This document shows, piece by piece, positions 9,715 to 19,356 of a stretch of 36,301 nucleotides of DNA (positions are counted from its first letter, which is position 1; each line of letters opens with the position of its first letter). Source of the DNA: Trichomonas tenax. Taxonomy: Eukaryota > Parabasalia > Trichomonadida > Trichomonadidae. A program made the position numbers and the translations under genes. Under the pieces are notes generated by a model. It saw only the letters and a list, made by a program, of their open reading frames with translations. It had not been told where the DNA came from and did no database searches. The DNA lies in assembly GCA_023091735.1 (NCBI GenBank), contig JALKBU010000503.1, positions 1-36,301 on the forward strand, written 5' to 3'.

Positions 9715-12138
9715 ATGAAATCAGCATTAAGTAGTCTTATACGTTCAATCAACGCAAACAATGAGACTGTAAGCGTTGTAGAGGCAACGATACTGCAATA
9801 TATTGAAAATTTCGAGTTCGATGCTGTTAATTTACAAGAATTATGTGAAAACGAAGACTTCCCTAAATTTTGTCAATACCTATCAGCACTGGTAATTGAT
9901 AATCCAATACCAAATCCTAACAGTGGAGAAATGCCATCGCTTGTCGCTTTAATATTAAAATTCAAAATTCAACTTTGCTCAAAACATCCAGTTCTACTTG
10001 ATATAATTGCGTCAAACTCCAATTTGAACATAGAGTTGCCATCATTTTTCTCCAAAAACTACGAGAAAAATAAAATCGTAAATAAGTCGATGGATCATCT
10101 TTTTCTTCCTCTTAAATACATCACATACGTTTCTTCATCGCCTAGATTTACGTTTACATCAGCAGAATCATCTCAACTTCTAATTGGAGTATTAAATTCG
10201 TTATTAAGCAATTCACAAGTTGCTGCATGGGCTGCAACTATACTAGCTAACATTTCATTCTTAAATACCGCGTTTATTACATACATTTGCCAAGATCCAA
10301 ATTATAAGCAATTTAAAGATCAAATTACAGCACTTATCACATCATCTGATCAGTGCGCGATGCTCGCTGGACTTTCTTTATCAGTTATATTGTTCCAAAA
10401 CACTGTAGATTACGAAACTGTCCTTTCCGCATGCATCCAAATACTAAAAGAAAAAGTTCCTTTCCCTCTTTTGCCACACTTAGTTAGAATCATTATAACT
10501 AAGACAATGAAAAAGATCTCCTGTCAATCTGTCATTGATGACATTATGAAAGCTGTTCTTTTGTTTGATTCATTTTCTGCTTATGAATTAATTCATGTCG
10601 TCATTGTTTTATGCGAAAATGGAGTTTTCAGCAGAAATGGAGATCTCATTAAGAAGTTGATTTTATTCACTGTTGATGATGACAATCCATTCATTTCTAT
10701 TGCCTCATCAAAACTAATCCAAGAACTCATGATTTCTTATCCAGAGATCTTTAAAGGATTGGATCCGGATGATAAATTATTCAAACATTGCTTGCGTAAG
10801 TTTATTGAGAAAGCAAATCTTCAAGAAGTTGAAAAACTCGAAACAATCATAGTAATTATGCGATGCTTGTTCCTCAACAAACCTCTGTCACAAGATATAC
10901 TGGAAATATTGCTAATCCAAGAAGAGAACATATTCATGCAGTTAATGAGACATATACAGTCAAACAATGCTTTCCTCTCATTACAAATTTTCCATTTCAT
11001 TCTTAGAGCCGCACAACAGCTTGAACAGTGGCGTGTTAGACTCACAAAAGTTATAATTGATTCCCAATTCGCTTCTTTGCTCTCGTTCATGCTTCTCCGA
11101 TCATCAAACAAAGCAGCAACAAGTGATGCAATCAGTGCTCTTTCTCTTTTAACAAATAACAACAGACACATTTTCTTCGATGATTTAGTTGGGGCTTTCA
11201 ATTTGACAGGACGCCAAATTGAATGTGAAATAGAGAAAACAAAGCAAGAAGTTGCCAAAACAAAAATGGATGCTGATGAAATGGTGAGAAAAGCAGGTTT
11301 GGAAATTAATTCAGCAATAGAACAAATGGAATCAATGAAAAGCGAACTCGATGAAGAAAGAAATCAAACTAAAGTGAAGATGGAGTCTCTTTCGAAGATG
11401 AAACAGAAATATAATGATCTTTTGGAGATTGCGCATCTCCAGAAAAAGAAGATCAAAGAAACGAGCAAAAGAAACAAATCTCTCGAAATCTCAATGAAAG
11501 AAATTGAATTCAGAATGGAAGCAGTCCAAAGCGAAAGCGACAGAGTTATGGCGAAACTATCAAAATATAAAACACTCAAAGATCAGCACAAAGTTATCGT
11601 TGCCAAATGTTCAGAATTGCAAAAAATTAACTCTGAATTGCGCGTTTCATTGGATTTCTCCAACGAAATGCTTGAAAAGAAGAAGACTCAAATCAAGAAC
11701 TTACAGCTCGATAATGCTGCAAAAGAAGATGTTATTGCATCAACACAGAAGAATAGCTCTCAATCACAAGATACAATAAGTTCTCTTCAAAATACTGTTG
11801 CAGAAATTTCAGATGAAAACGCGAAACTCAAGAGAAGAATTGAAGAACTTGAAGGTCTATTAGAAACAGAACAGACAAAGAATGATCAATTGGAAACAAC
11901 GAATGTTCTCTTGAGAGATGAAATTGCTAAATTGTCGGCAAATAAATTTGATGTTGAAGCGTTCAAAGCTAAATATGATGAAGAAAAGAACAAATTGAAG
12001 ATGAAAATCATAAACATCGAAAGAGATAGAAAGAAGTGGGAAACAGCAGCAAGATTCGCTAACAGAGTTGGCATTGTCAAGAACTTAGCTGTTCATGATG
12101 TATATGGAAGCGTTTTTGGGAACATGACGTTGAAGTAA
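9715..12138 (+). CDS. 807-aa armadillo-like plus coiled-coil protein, CIP2A-like architecture
   Basis: Residues 1 to about 490 are a run of short amphipathic helices of the armadillo/HEAT type, for example AAWAATILANISFLN near 175 and DAISALSLLTNN near 475. Residues about 500-775 are one long heptad-patterned coiled coil. The protein ends in a short non-coiled tail, RFANRVGIVKNLAVHDVYGS. An N-terminal armadillo solenoid followed directly by a long coiled coil is the layout of CIP2A, the PP2A inhibitor and mitotic/DNA-repair scaffold, and also of golgin tethers such as p115/Uso1. I see no sequence block that decides between them. The ATG is the first in frame. Upstream is AGCACT ending 5 nt before the ATG, not a canonical TCATT initiator. 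The frame is intact with a sense-strand codon pattern like its neighbours. Confidence 0.8.
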   Translation: MKSALSSLIRSINANNETVSVVEATILQYIENFEFDAVNLQELCENEDFPKFCQYLSALVIDNPIPNPNSGEMPSLVALILKFKIQLCSKHPVLLDIIASNSNLNIELPSFFSKNYEKNKIVNKSMDHLFLPLKYITYVSSSPRFTFTSAESSQLLIGVLNSLLSNSQVAAWAATILANISFLNTAFITYICQDPNYKQFKDQITALITSSDQCAMLAGLSLSVILFQNTVDYETVLSACIQILKEKVPFPLLPHLVRIIITKTMKKISCQSVIDDIMKAVLLFDSFSAYELIHVVIVLCENGVFSRNGDLIKKLILFTVDDDNPFISIASSKLIQELMISYPEIFKGLDPDDKLFKHCLRKFIEKANLQEVEKLETIIVIMRCLFLNKPLSQDILEILLIQEENIFMQLMRHIQSNNAFLSLQIFHFILRAAQQLEQWRVRLTKVIIDSQFASLLSFMLLRSSNKAATSDAISALSLLTNNNRHIFFDDLVGAFNLTGRQIECEIEKTKQEVAKTKMDADEMVRKAGLEINSAIEQMESMKSELDEERNQTKVKMESLSKMKQKYNDLLEIAHLQKKKIKETSKRNKSLEISMKEIEFRMEAVQSESDRVMAKLSKYKTLKDQHKVIVAKCSELQKINSELRVSLDFSNEMLEKKKTQIKNLQLDNAAKEDVIASTQKNSSQSQDTISSLQNTVAEISDENAKLKRRIEELEGLLETEQTKNDQLETTNVLLRDEIAKLSANKFDVEAFKAKYDEEKNKLKMKIINIERDRKKWETAARFANRVGIVKNLAVHDVYGSVFGNMTLK

Positions 12139-12328
12139 TTGATATTTTTTTATTTTGTTTGTTTATTTATTAATGATCTAAAATTAACACATATAGTTCA
12201 TTTATTTCGATTGCCTTTTTATTTCAATGTCGCAATAATGCTATACAATCCAATATTGGATTAGGAAAAAAATATTGGATCAATAAAACGAATTCAATTT
12301 TTGTATTTTTGGGAATTAAATCTTAATT
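12139..12328. other. short intergenic spacer
   Basis: AT-rich 3' flank of the 807-aa gene. ATCCAATATTGGAT at about 12248-12261 is a perfect 14-bp palindrome, and AATATTGGATCAA repeats just after it. No gene. Confidence 0.4.
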
Positions 12329-12951
12329 TTATGCAATGTTGCAACAGTAAGCAAATGGATCTGGTTCCCATTGATCGCATTTCAACAATTCTCGTATTTT
12401 ATCTCTTTCAGGAACCGATCCTATTTTCAAATTTTCCTTTACGATAATTTCATGGAATTCATTCAAGTGTGAGAAATTGCTGCAGCCATCAAAAACACCA
12501 TAGCTGATGACAGACAACTGTGAATCATTAAAAATGTTTACAATTGATAGTGATTTGCATCCTTTGAAGCACTGCAAAGTTCAGTCAATGTGTCTGGAAT
12601 GATGACTTGTTGAATATTTGTGTTCATAAATGATTGGCTGCGGATGACGCGAATATTGATAGGAATATTAATGTTTATGAGTGATATATGGATGAAAGAG
12701 AAAGGTCGGCAGTTGTCAATTTGGAACATTGATAGAATGCATAATCACTAATGGTTGTTAATTTAGGATTATCTTCAAATGAAAAGGAAATTAATGTCCC
12801 AATGACAGCGTTGAAGCAATAATCATCTTTTGTACCGTAGATCGTCTTACATGACGCCTTGATGACAATGCTTGGACTTTTGTTGGTAACATGCTCGAGT
12901 TCTCGATTGTTATTCTGATATTCAAAGATTTTCAATCATAAAATTGTCATG
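12329..12951 (-). pseudogene. BspA-like leucine-rich-repeat surface protein relic
   Basis: Three minus-strand frames in succession carry the LRR_5 (BspA/TpLRR) signature of trichomonad surface proteins. The 5' part has NPKLTTISDYAFYQCSKLTT (about 12735-12790), the middle has FMNTNIQQVIIPDTLTELCS (about 12560-12640), and the 3' part has FKGCKSLSIVNIF then SVISYGVFDGCSNFSHL (about 12460-12570), ending at 12329. An ATG at 12949-12951 reads four codons and meets a TGA, after which the frame is open. Frame changes lie near 12715-12730 and 12555-12575. No signal peptide or transmembrane anchor is present. It is a dead, short member of a very large family. Confidence 0.7.
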
Positions 12952-13096
12952 TTTATGAGGTTATTAATAACCTTAATGACAAACAATATTTTATTCTGAT
13001 TGATAACAGATAAAAATTGAAACACATATAGAATGAATAATACCAGAACTTGGCAATATTGTTTGTTTGTTTCTTAATATATTCTTGGGGTAAATT

Positions 13097-13510
13097 TCAA
13101 AATATTGCTTTGCATAGTTGTGTTGAAAAATATTGTAGATTTAAGACTAAAAAGTTTGCTGTTGCAATAGAAATTGAGTAAGTTCCAGATTCTGTTTTAT
13201 CAATGATGTTGTTATTATCGATATAACAATTGTTCACATTCGTCTTTTCATGATTGAAAAACAAAGATGGACCATTATTTAATGCAAAAACAGATGTAGC
13301 AATTTCAAGGTCGCATCCATTATTCCAAACAATCTCATATGGACTTGTAACTCTTTCATGCATATTCTGTATGATATTGCATTTAGAGATATATTGAGAG
13401 TTTCCTCTATGATACATAACATAATCGGTAGGTATAATATTTGGACCAATAAAGCGATCCCATATTGGATCAAACTTATGAAGCAAAATATGTTTTATCA
13501 CAAAAACCAA
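13097..13510 (-). pseudogene. beta-helix (Pmp-like) surface protein relic, copy A
   Basis: The frame carries the short beta-strand ladder typical of right-handed parallel beta-helix, Pmp-like trichomonad proteins: YISKCNIIQNMHERVTSPYE, then FALNNGPSLFF, NNCYIDNNNII and FLVLNLQYFSTQLCKAI. It is clearly homologous to the relic at 33837-34838, where the same order reads YIYKCNFIQNTHTRKGSFY, FALNNSSALF, YNCFIDSNNIL and SLVLNLKHFSTQKCTAI. There is no ATG; the open frame begins at TTG, and an ATG-led signal-peptide-like start (MQRFLVLVGFC) lies just upstream in another frame. Only the C-terminal portion of the family is left. Confidence 0.65.
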
Positions 13511-14084
13511 CTAATACAAGGAATCTTTGCATTTTGAATTTTGTCAAAAGACGATAGGGCGGTTTTGTCATAAAGGATTCACACTTTCCGCAATGCTATT
13601 ACTCTATTTGTGAATTTGATACTATGATCACTACGTTGAACCTAATAATCTTTACACGATCAGAATAAATTAGAAATCAAGAGGGTGACAAAAGTTAGAA
13701 ATGTCATAACTTTTTTTATTCGCGAATTGCTCCCTAACTGATGGAATAGAGCCTTGAGGCTCTTATTTAATCAAATACAATGGAAAATGTAAATATTATG
13801 AATAACAAAAGATAGTGAAGAAGTTGGAGACAGTTTAAATTTTAACCTATTTTTCATGGCCATTTGGATCCAGAACTGAAAACTCAAGATGGCTGTTTTT
13901 GATGTAAATTATTTATTGAGATTTTACCCTTTGTTATGTCACCTTATAGCAAATTTCACAAAGATTTAATCTTATAAATAACTCATATATACCACTAAAA
14001 TAACGGTTTCAATAATAATGTTCTTTTTTTAATTTTTGAAAAAAAAAATCCCAGATTATAAATTCTCCAACAATAAATAAAAAA
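13511..14084. other. intergenic region before the Rab gene
   Basis: Contains no convincing reading frame. It is AT-rich with a poly-A/T tract at 14027-14048. No TCA(C/T)(T/A) initiator is seen in the 20 nt before the Rab start codon at 14085. Confidence 0.4.
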
Positions 14085-14663
14085 ATGCTGACAATGAAAG
14101 CAGTGATGGTAGGAGATTCGGGAGTTGGGAAAACATGCATCGTGAGACGTCTGAAAAACGATGCCTTCTATGGTGACACTCCACCAACGATTGTCGCTCA
14201 ATTTACAGAATATACAGTTGAAACAAACGAAACAACGGTCGAATTAAATATCTGGGACACTGATGGACAGGACAGGTTCCGAGAAATCACTCCTCTTTAC
14301 TACAGAAATGCTTCTATTGGGATTTTCGTTTTTGATCTCACTAGAATGTTATCATTCGACAGTATCCCACGGTGGATCCAAGAATTTAACGAAGTTAACG
14401 GAAATGAGAAAACAATCGTCGTTGTAGGAAATAAAAACGATTTAATGCCGGAATCATGGGAAGTTGAACCTTCAATAGCCGAAAAATATGCAGAAAATAA
14501 CGGATATTTATATTTCACTGTTTCTGCTGTTACTGGACAAGGAATTGGCGATATTTTCATCGCTGCATGCAATAATTTTCTTTCAAAGAAGAAATTCCAA
14601 GATGTCCCTAGCTCTGTGGCGATTGATAAAACAAATCCTGAAGAAAAGAAAGGCTGTTGTTAA
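14085..14663 (+). CDS. Rab-family small GTPase with WDTDGQ switch II
   Basis: This 192-aa Rab-like GTPase has all guanine-nucleotide motifs in order: GDSGVGKT (10-17), an effector-loop Thr (PPT, 33-35), WDTDGQ (57-62), GNKND near 115, and a VSA motif near 145. It ends in KKGCC, a dual-geranylgeranylation tail for attachment to vesicle membranes. Rabs recruit effectors in budding, transport and fusion; the specific pathway cannot be told. The DxxG motif is unusual: Asp60 replaces the Ala of the standard WDTAGQ, while Gln62, the catalytic glutamine, is kept. The residue touches switch II and the gamma-phosphate side, so nucleotide cycling may differ. The ATG at 14085 gives a normal N-terminus; M4 is an alternative. 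Confidence 0.93.
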   Translation: MLTMKAVMVGDSGVGKTCIVRRLKNDAFYGDTPPTIVAQFTEYTVETNETTVELNIWDTDGQDRFREITPLYYRNASIGIFVFDLTRMLSFDSIPRWIQEFNEVNGNEKTIVVVGNKNDLMPESWEVEPSIAEKYAENNGYLYFTVSAVTGQGIGDIFIAACNNFLSKKKFQDVPSSVAIDKTNPEEKKGCC

Positions 14664-14929
14664 TTTTTTTAATTATGAAATTTTTTAACCATCGAAATTT
14701 GTATTGTTATTGAAGCCAACGTGAAAACTACTCAAATCTAAATGATTTGTAACGATATATTGATTTAATTAATTTTAATACAAATTTGCTGGCTTTCCAT
14801 TAAAAACATAGTTTCTTTCAACAAATATATTGTATATTCTAAATAATTCTAAAATCAAAAGAATAAAAAATAACAATGCAATGTGTTATAAATGAAACAA
14901 AAATTGAATTATAATTTTAAACTAAAATC
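14664..14929. other. intergenic spacer
   Basis: About 270 bp of AT-rich DNA between the Rab and the neurochondrin-like gene, with no feature recognised before the initiator at 14930. Confidence 0.4.
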
Positions 14930-14934
14930 TCATT
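14930..14934 (+). promoter_or_regulatory. initiator element TCATT, 11 nt before the ATG
   Basis: TCATT matches the trichomonad initiator TCA(+1)Py(T/A). Its A at 14932 is 11 nt upstream of the ATG at 14943. It lies downstream of an earlier in-frame ATG at 14892, so a transcript starting here would exclude that ATG. Confidence 0.65.
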
Positions 14935-14942
14935 ATTTATTA

Positions 14943-16244
14943 ATGAGTGCAAAAGTTATTAACAAGATAATTAAGAATTTGAAATCAACGAACGATAATG
15001 ATAAATTGGCTGCATTAATGTATCTCACAAAGCTATTTCCCAATCCAGAAGACTTGAAAAACTCTGATAAAAAATTAGAAATTTGGAATGCGCTCAGATC
15101 TACTCAGTTTTTAGAAAGATCATTGAGACTGGAACAAACTCAACCGCTTGTGCTCTCTATTTTATCAGTTTTTAATGGTTTTGTGCCGAAAAACGAATTA
15201 AAACCTTTCATTCCATTATTGAAGGATACTTTATCTGTAGAAGGCTCTGCAGCTATAATTGTAGATATTTGCCAGAATCTCGATGACGCTGCTGAATTTA
15301 TTAAAAATTATGAATTCAAAATCAAAAATCTTCCTTTGATAGCAGCAGCAACAGATGGTCCAAAGAAATGCACACTCGATAATAACGTTTTTAATCTTAG
15401 AAAACAATGTCTCGAAGAAGTTGGAAAAATTGATGACTTAAATAATCGAAGATATATATTTTTGATCATTGCACACGTTTGCAAACTTACCAATGGACAA
15501 TTTGCTATATATTCTGCGCCAAATAAGATTGATTTGCCCCCATTTCTCGCATCTTTGAGATTATCATTCATCGAGATTCGTCTTCAGTTGGATGTTCCTT
15601 TAAACTACTTAGAAATCGAAAAACAAGAAAAGGAAGAACGAAAGAAAGATGAGAAGCTTTCAAAACGCGATAGAGATGATGTTTATGAAGATGATGGTGA
15701 AGAAGATTTTGAACTTCCTGAACCGATGCCAGGAATGAAGTTTACATCAAATATTGGCCCATTAATCAATCCAGATCTAACAGCATCTGCTGTAGAACTT
15801 ATGGAATGTGGTGTTATGCCATTACTCGAAAATGAAGAAATTTTTAATGATGCTGAAATCAATCAATACTTCGATTGCTTAAATACGATTATTATGGATG
15901 CAATGGAAATTGTTAAAGCAGCACAAGGACAAAGAGACAAAGATAGAAGAGAATTGAAGTGTTTATTATCAGTTATAGCATTATGGTTAAGAGATGCAGA
16001 CTTTTTATGTGTAAATAAGTCTTTAATTGCAGCTCTTCCAAAGCTGATAGCGATTTTGAAGTATTTCCCTGAAGAAGCACTTCAGTTTTTGCCTGCTTTT
16101 ACTATTTGGAGTGACGAATACTTGAGAAACTTGAAAGTCGCTCATTTCTCGGATCTCGTTGATACATTAAATAAGCATGCGGATGAAAATGAAAAGAAAG
16201 CTATTCAAGAAATCAACGAGAAAATAATCAAACTAAAGAAATAA
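14943..16244 (+). CDS. neurochondrin-like helical-repeat protein
   Basis: The 433-aa protein is built of alpha-helical repeats. Its N-terminus, NKIIKNLKSTNDNDKLAALM followed by YLTKLF, matches the opening of neurochondrin (repeat of short helices, DDKLAALFLLAKL in animals). Human neurochondrin is about 730 aa, so this is short. A highly charged insert (EKEERKKDEKLSKRDRDDVY, about residues 227-250) divides the protein, and the C-terminal half again is helical (WLRDADFLCVNKSLIAALPK). In animals neurochondrin is a cytosolic protein tied to signalling and neurite growth; its role in protists is unknown. I chose the ATG at 14943 because the initiator lies just before it; an in-frame ATG at 14892 would add 17 Lys/Asn-rich residues. 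The stop TAAA could double as the trichomonad polyadenylation tetranucleotide. Confidence 0.75.
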   Translation: MSAKVINKIIKNLKSTNDNDKLAALMYLTKLFPNPEDLKNSDKKLEIWNALRSTQFLERSLRLEQTQPLVLSILSVFNGFVPKNELKPFIPLLKDTLSVEGSAAIIVDICQNLDDAAEFIKNYEFKIKNLPLIAAATDGPKKCTLDNNVFNLRKQCLEEVGKIDDLNNRRYIFLIIAHVCKLTNGQFAIYSAPNKIDLPPFLASLRLSFIEIRLQLDVPLNYLEIEKQEKEERKKDEKLSKRDRDDVYEDDGEEDFELPEPMPGMKFTSNIGPLINPDLTASAVELMECGVMPLLENEEIFNDAEINQYFDCLNTIIMDAMEIVKAAQGQRDKDRRELKCLLSVIALWLRDADFLCVNKSLIAALPKLIAILKYFPEEALQFLPAFTIWSDEYLRNLKVAHFSDLVDTLNKHADENEKKAIQEINEKIIKLKK

Positions 16245-16287
16245 AGAATTAATAGAGTTAATCAAACATCAAACATGGACAATAATA

Positions 16288-18933
16288 TTAATTGTTATAT
16301 TTTGCATCTAATTCTGCATCAAGATCATCGTCATCAAATGAATTAGAATTGCTTGGTTGTGGCTTTTTCATCAAAGCTCCAAATAGTGCTGCATTTAATA
16401 TATCAGCAACTTCTCCCTTTGATATAACAGGTGCCTTTGGTTTCTCTTCCTTTTCCTCTTCTTCTTCGTTCTTCGTCTGCTTCTCTTCTTTTCTTGCTGA
16501 TTTGATTTCATCATCTTCGAAGTCATCATTGGCATTCCTTGGAGAAGTTTTTCCTGCAAACAATCCTGTGAGTGTTGTATCCGGAGACTTTGGTGGCTCT
16601 TCGAAATCGTCATCACCATCTTTTGCTGGTTCAACCACTTTATCATCATCTTTCTCTTCATCTTCACCATCTTTCGCTGGTTCAACATCATCTTCGAAGT
16701 CAGAACTTGATGATTGATCTTTTCTTGCTGTTTCGTGCGCTTCCTCTTCTTCAGCAGGTTTCCTTGATGATTCTTGGACTTCTTTCTGCATTCCTGGAGG
16801 TATTCCACCAACAACATCTTTAAATGAAACTCTTCTTTGAAGATTTTGATCGCTTCCGGATTCTTGAACATCTCTTTCATTTGGATTTAATTTATTGATG
16901 TCAATGTTGAGTTTCAGTGGCTGCGCTTCTTTCTTCTCTTCAGGTTTTGGCTTTAACTTTGTAATATCAACATCCATCTTCAATTGATTCTCTTCTTTCT
17001 TTTCTTTTTCTTCTTTCTGATTATGTTCAAGTTTTGTAATATCACCATTCATCTTTAATTTATCATCTTCTTTCATTTCTTCTTTGGTTTTTTCTTTCTT
17101 CTCTTCTTCTTCGTGCTTTAGTTCATCACCTTCAATCTTTTCTTGAACGACAGCTTTGAGACTTAATAATGGACTTTTGTTTTCATTTTCATGCTTTGGT
17201 TCTTCTTCTTTATTTTCTTCTTTGTTTTCAACATTGTTATTTACAGCATCAACAATTGATAACTTTGGTTGATCTTCTTGTTTTGGCTTTTCTTTTTCTT
17301 CTTTGTTTTCTGCATTATTTTGCTCTTCAAGTTGTTTATTGATTGCATTGACTAAAGAGAAATCTTCTTTTTCTTCTTTCTTTTCTTCTTCGATCTTCTT
17401 TTCTTCAGTTTTTTCAGCTGCTTGTTCCTTTTCATCATCCTCTTTCTTTTGATTTTCAAGTTGACTATTAATTGCATTAACTAATGATAAATCTTCCTTC
17501 TTTTCTTCAGGCATCTGTTCTTCTTTCTTCTGATTTTCTTCCTCATTCTTTTGAGCTTCTTCTTGTTCTTTCTTTTGTTTTTCTTCTTGTTCTTTCTTCT
17601 GATTTTCAATTTGATTGTTGATTGCGTTTGTGAGAGATAAATCCTTTTCTTTTGGTTCTTCTGTGTAGCTGTGATCTTCAGCGATTTCTTTAGAGGTTTT
17701 TGTGTTCTCTGTATCAGTCATAATAATATATTTCACGCTGAGAGGCTTTCCTTTGAATTCTTTTTCATCGAGATCCATTGCAGCTCTCTTTGCTTCATCT
17801 TCATTGATATATTGAGCGCAGGCGTCATTATCTGAGTTAACATTCATTGTGAATCCAGATAATTGATATCCGTTGCCTAAATGCTGAATCAAATCGTTTC
17901 TGTTCGTGTTTGGATCAAAACCACCAACTAAAACACGCGCGTTCTCATCTTGCTCGATATTCTCGATTTCTGGAACCTGCGGTGCATTGCTTTGTGAAGA
18001 TTTCTGTCTATTTGTCTTCTTTGGCGGTAGCCTCCATTTCTTCTTCTCTTCTTCTTTCTGTAATTGCGCTTGTTTCTTGTTTGTTTCGATTGTTCGTTGT
18101 GCGATTTGTCTTTCGATCTGTTGTTCGTATTTATAGTTCCTCATTATGTTGTCGAGATCTGCTTGCTTCTGTTGCTGATAATTGCGCTTTCTTTGAAGTT
18201 CTTTCTTTAATTCTAAAATCTCAGGCTGCTGTTCGACATCAACTATTCCTGCTTTGAAAGTTTCTTGTTTCTGTTTGAGTCCAGTAAAAACCTGCATCTT
18301 TTGCTGTAATTCTTTCTTTAAATTCTGCATATCTTCTTTTTGTTGGTCAACAGTTCGAAATAGTTTTGAATTCTTGAATTCCTCGACTTTCCTTTGAAAA
18401 CTAAGTAATTCTGCTTGCTTCTTTTTGTATGTTTCCGTTTCATTATGTAATAAAATTTGATAATCTTCTAAACTTTCTCTAAATTCTTCTAATGATGTTC
18501 TGTTGGTAAACTGTTGGTATTTCTGGATTTGTCTGTTCTGTTCTTCGCTTTCTTCATTCATTTGAGCGATATCTTTTTGAATTTGATCAATTTCGAGCTG
18601 TAATTTTAACTCTTTCGATTCTGGAAAATGTTGGACGTAAATTTGATCAGTTCGTGTTTTTTCTTCCATTGTATTTATTTTTGATTGAACAATTTTTCTC
18701 AATCCCGCGACTTCCTTTCTCAATTTGTTAACTTCCGCTTTCTCTACTTCCACTTCTTTTAATATGTATTCCTTTTCGTAAAAAACTTGTTTTTCTGGAT
18801 TTGTTTGAGAATTTTTTGCAGGATTATCGTGTTTTCTCACCACAACGGTCCTTCTCGCACTTCCCTGGGACGTGCTACGACTGGACGGCTGTGAAAATGT
18901 TTGTTCTGATCCCTCTCGACCTGAACGAAACAT
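16288..18933 (-). CDS. 881-aa coiled-coil, RRM-like and Glu/Lys-repeat protein
   Basis: Order of regions: a basic, Ser-rich N-terminus (1-40); a long coiled coil (about 50-310); an RRM-like fold (about 333-403) with VLVGGFDPNTNRNDLIQHLG as RNP2-like strand and KPLSVKYI as the last strand, though the aromatic RNP1 residues are not evident; then a low-complexity tail of Glu/Lys. The tail holds two short repeat families. One, (D)LSLVNAIN.QLENQ, occurs four to five times between about 430 and 600. The other, LK(M/L)..DI(T/N)KL, occurs three times between about 620 and 690. Acidic copies of VEPAKDG follow, and DDFEDD-type runs close the protein. It is unlike any named protein I know. RNA-binding or cytoskeletal scaffold roles are guesses. 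The frame is intact over 2.6 kb. The ATG is the first in frame, with no TCATT upstream but a GACGTGTAAATT word at 18987-18998. Confidence 0.8.
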   Translation of the reverse strand: MFRSGREGSEQTFSQPSSRSTSQGSARRTVVVRKHDNPAKNSQTNPEKQVFYEKEYILKEVEVEKAEVNKLRKEVAGLRKIVQSKINTMEEKTRTDQIYVQHFPESKELKLQLEIDQIQKDIAQMNEESEEQNRQIQKYQQFTNRTSLEEFRESLEDYQILLHNETETYKKKQAELLSFQRKVEEFKNSKLFRTVDQQKEDMQNLKKELQQKMQVFTGLKQKQETFKAGIVDVEQQPEILELKKELQRKRNYQQQKQADLDNIMRNYKYEQQIERQIAQRTIETNKKQAQLQKEEEKKKWRLPPKKTNRQKSSQSNAPQVPEIENIEQDENARVLVGGFDPNTNRNDLIQHLGNGYQLSGFTMNVNSDNDACAQYINEDEAKRAAMDLDEKEFKGKPLSVKYIIMTDTENTKTSKEIAEDHSYTEEPKEKDLSLTNAINNQIENQKKEQEEKQKKEQEEAQKNEEENQKKEEQMPEEKKEDLSLVNAINSQLENQKKEDDEKEQAAEKTEEKKIEEEKKEEKEDFSLVNAINKQLEEQNNAENKEEKEKPKQEDQPKLSIVDAVNNNVENKEENKEEEPKHENENKSPLLSLKAVVQEKIEGDELKHEEEEKKEKTKEEMKEDDKLKMNGDITKLEHNQKEEKEKKEENQLKMDVDITKLKPKPEEKKEAQPLKLNIDINKLNPNERDVQESGSDQNLQRRVSFKDVVGGIPPGMQKEVQESSRKPAEEEEAHETARKDQSSSSDFEDDVEPAKDGEDEEKDDDKVVEPAKDGDDDFEEPPKSPDTTLTGLFAGKTSPRNANDDFEDDEIKSARKEEKQTKNEEEEEKEEKPKAPVISKGEVADILNAALFGALMKKPQPSNSNSFDDDDLDAELDAKYNN

Positions 18934-18986
18934 TTTTTTTTCAATTGTACGTTAAAAAATTTAGTAAACGAAATTTGTCAAATGAC

Positions 18987-18998
18987 AATTTACACGTC
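18987..18998 (-). promoter_or_regulatory. putative upstream motif GACGTGTAAATT
   Basis: It sits 54-65 nt upstream of the 881-aa gene's ATG and is a variant of the GACA(C/T)GTAAATT word found near several other genes here. Function is inferred from recurrence only. Confidence 0.3.
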
Positions 18999-19356
18999 TG
19001 AAATTCGAGACAATATGATTTTTGATAATTTATTCAGATGTAAATGAGATATATTATTTTCCTATTTGACGCTGTAGTTTGATCTAGTTAAATATATTAA
19101 ATTCATGACGAAAAAAATCATTTGTAGCAAAAATTACATCAGGGATACATCCTCATATTAAGCCCATAATAATGACTTTAAATTTCTGATTGCTGATTAA
19201 TAATTGCATTCCATGCTCTAAAGTACATTCATGTATACAGTATTTGCAAAGATATGATAAAAAATTCCTGTAGAAAACATGCAAACATTGTTTGGTATAA
19301 AAGCATGCATCTGTCATTTGTTTGCTTTCAATAGGAATTTTTTTTATTCCTTTTCA

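Noticed and set aside
10821..11258. 145-codon antisense frame within the 807-aa gene
   Set aside because: It is a shadow of the strong sense frame; the Cys/Ser/Ile-rich composition is typical of antisense reading.
16292..16717. 141-codon plus-strand Ser/Phe-rich frame
   Set aside because: Antisense of the Glu/Lys-rich tail of the 881-aa gene, which produces Ser/Phe/Leu runs mechanically.
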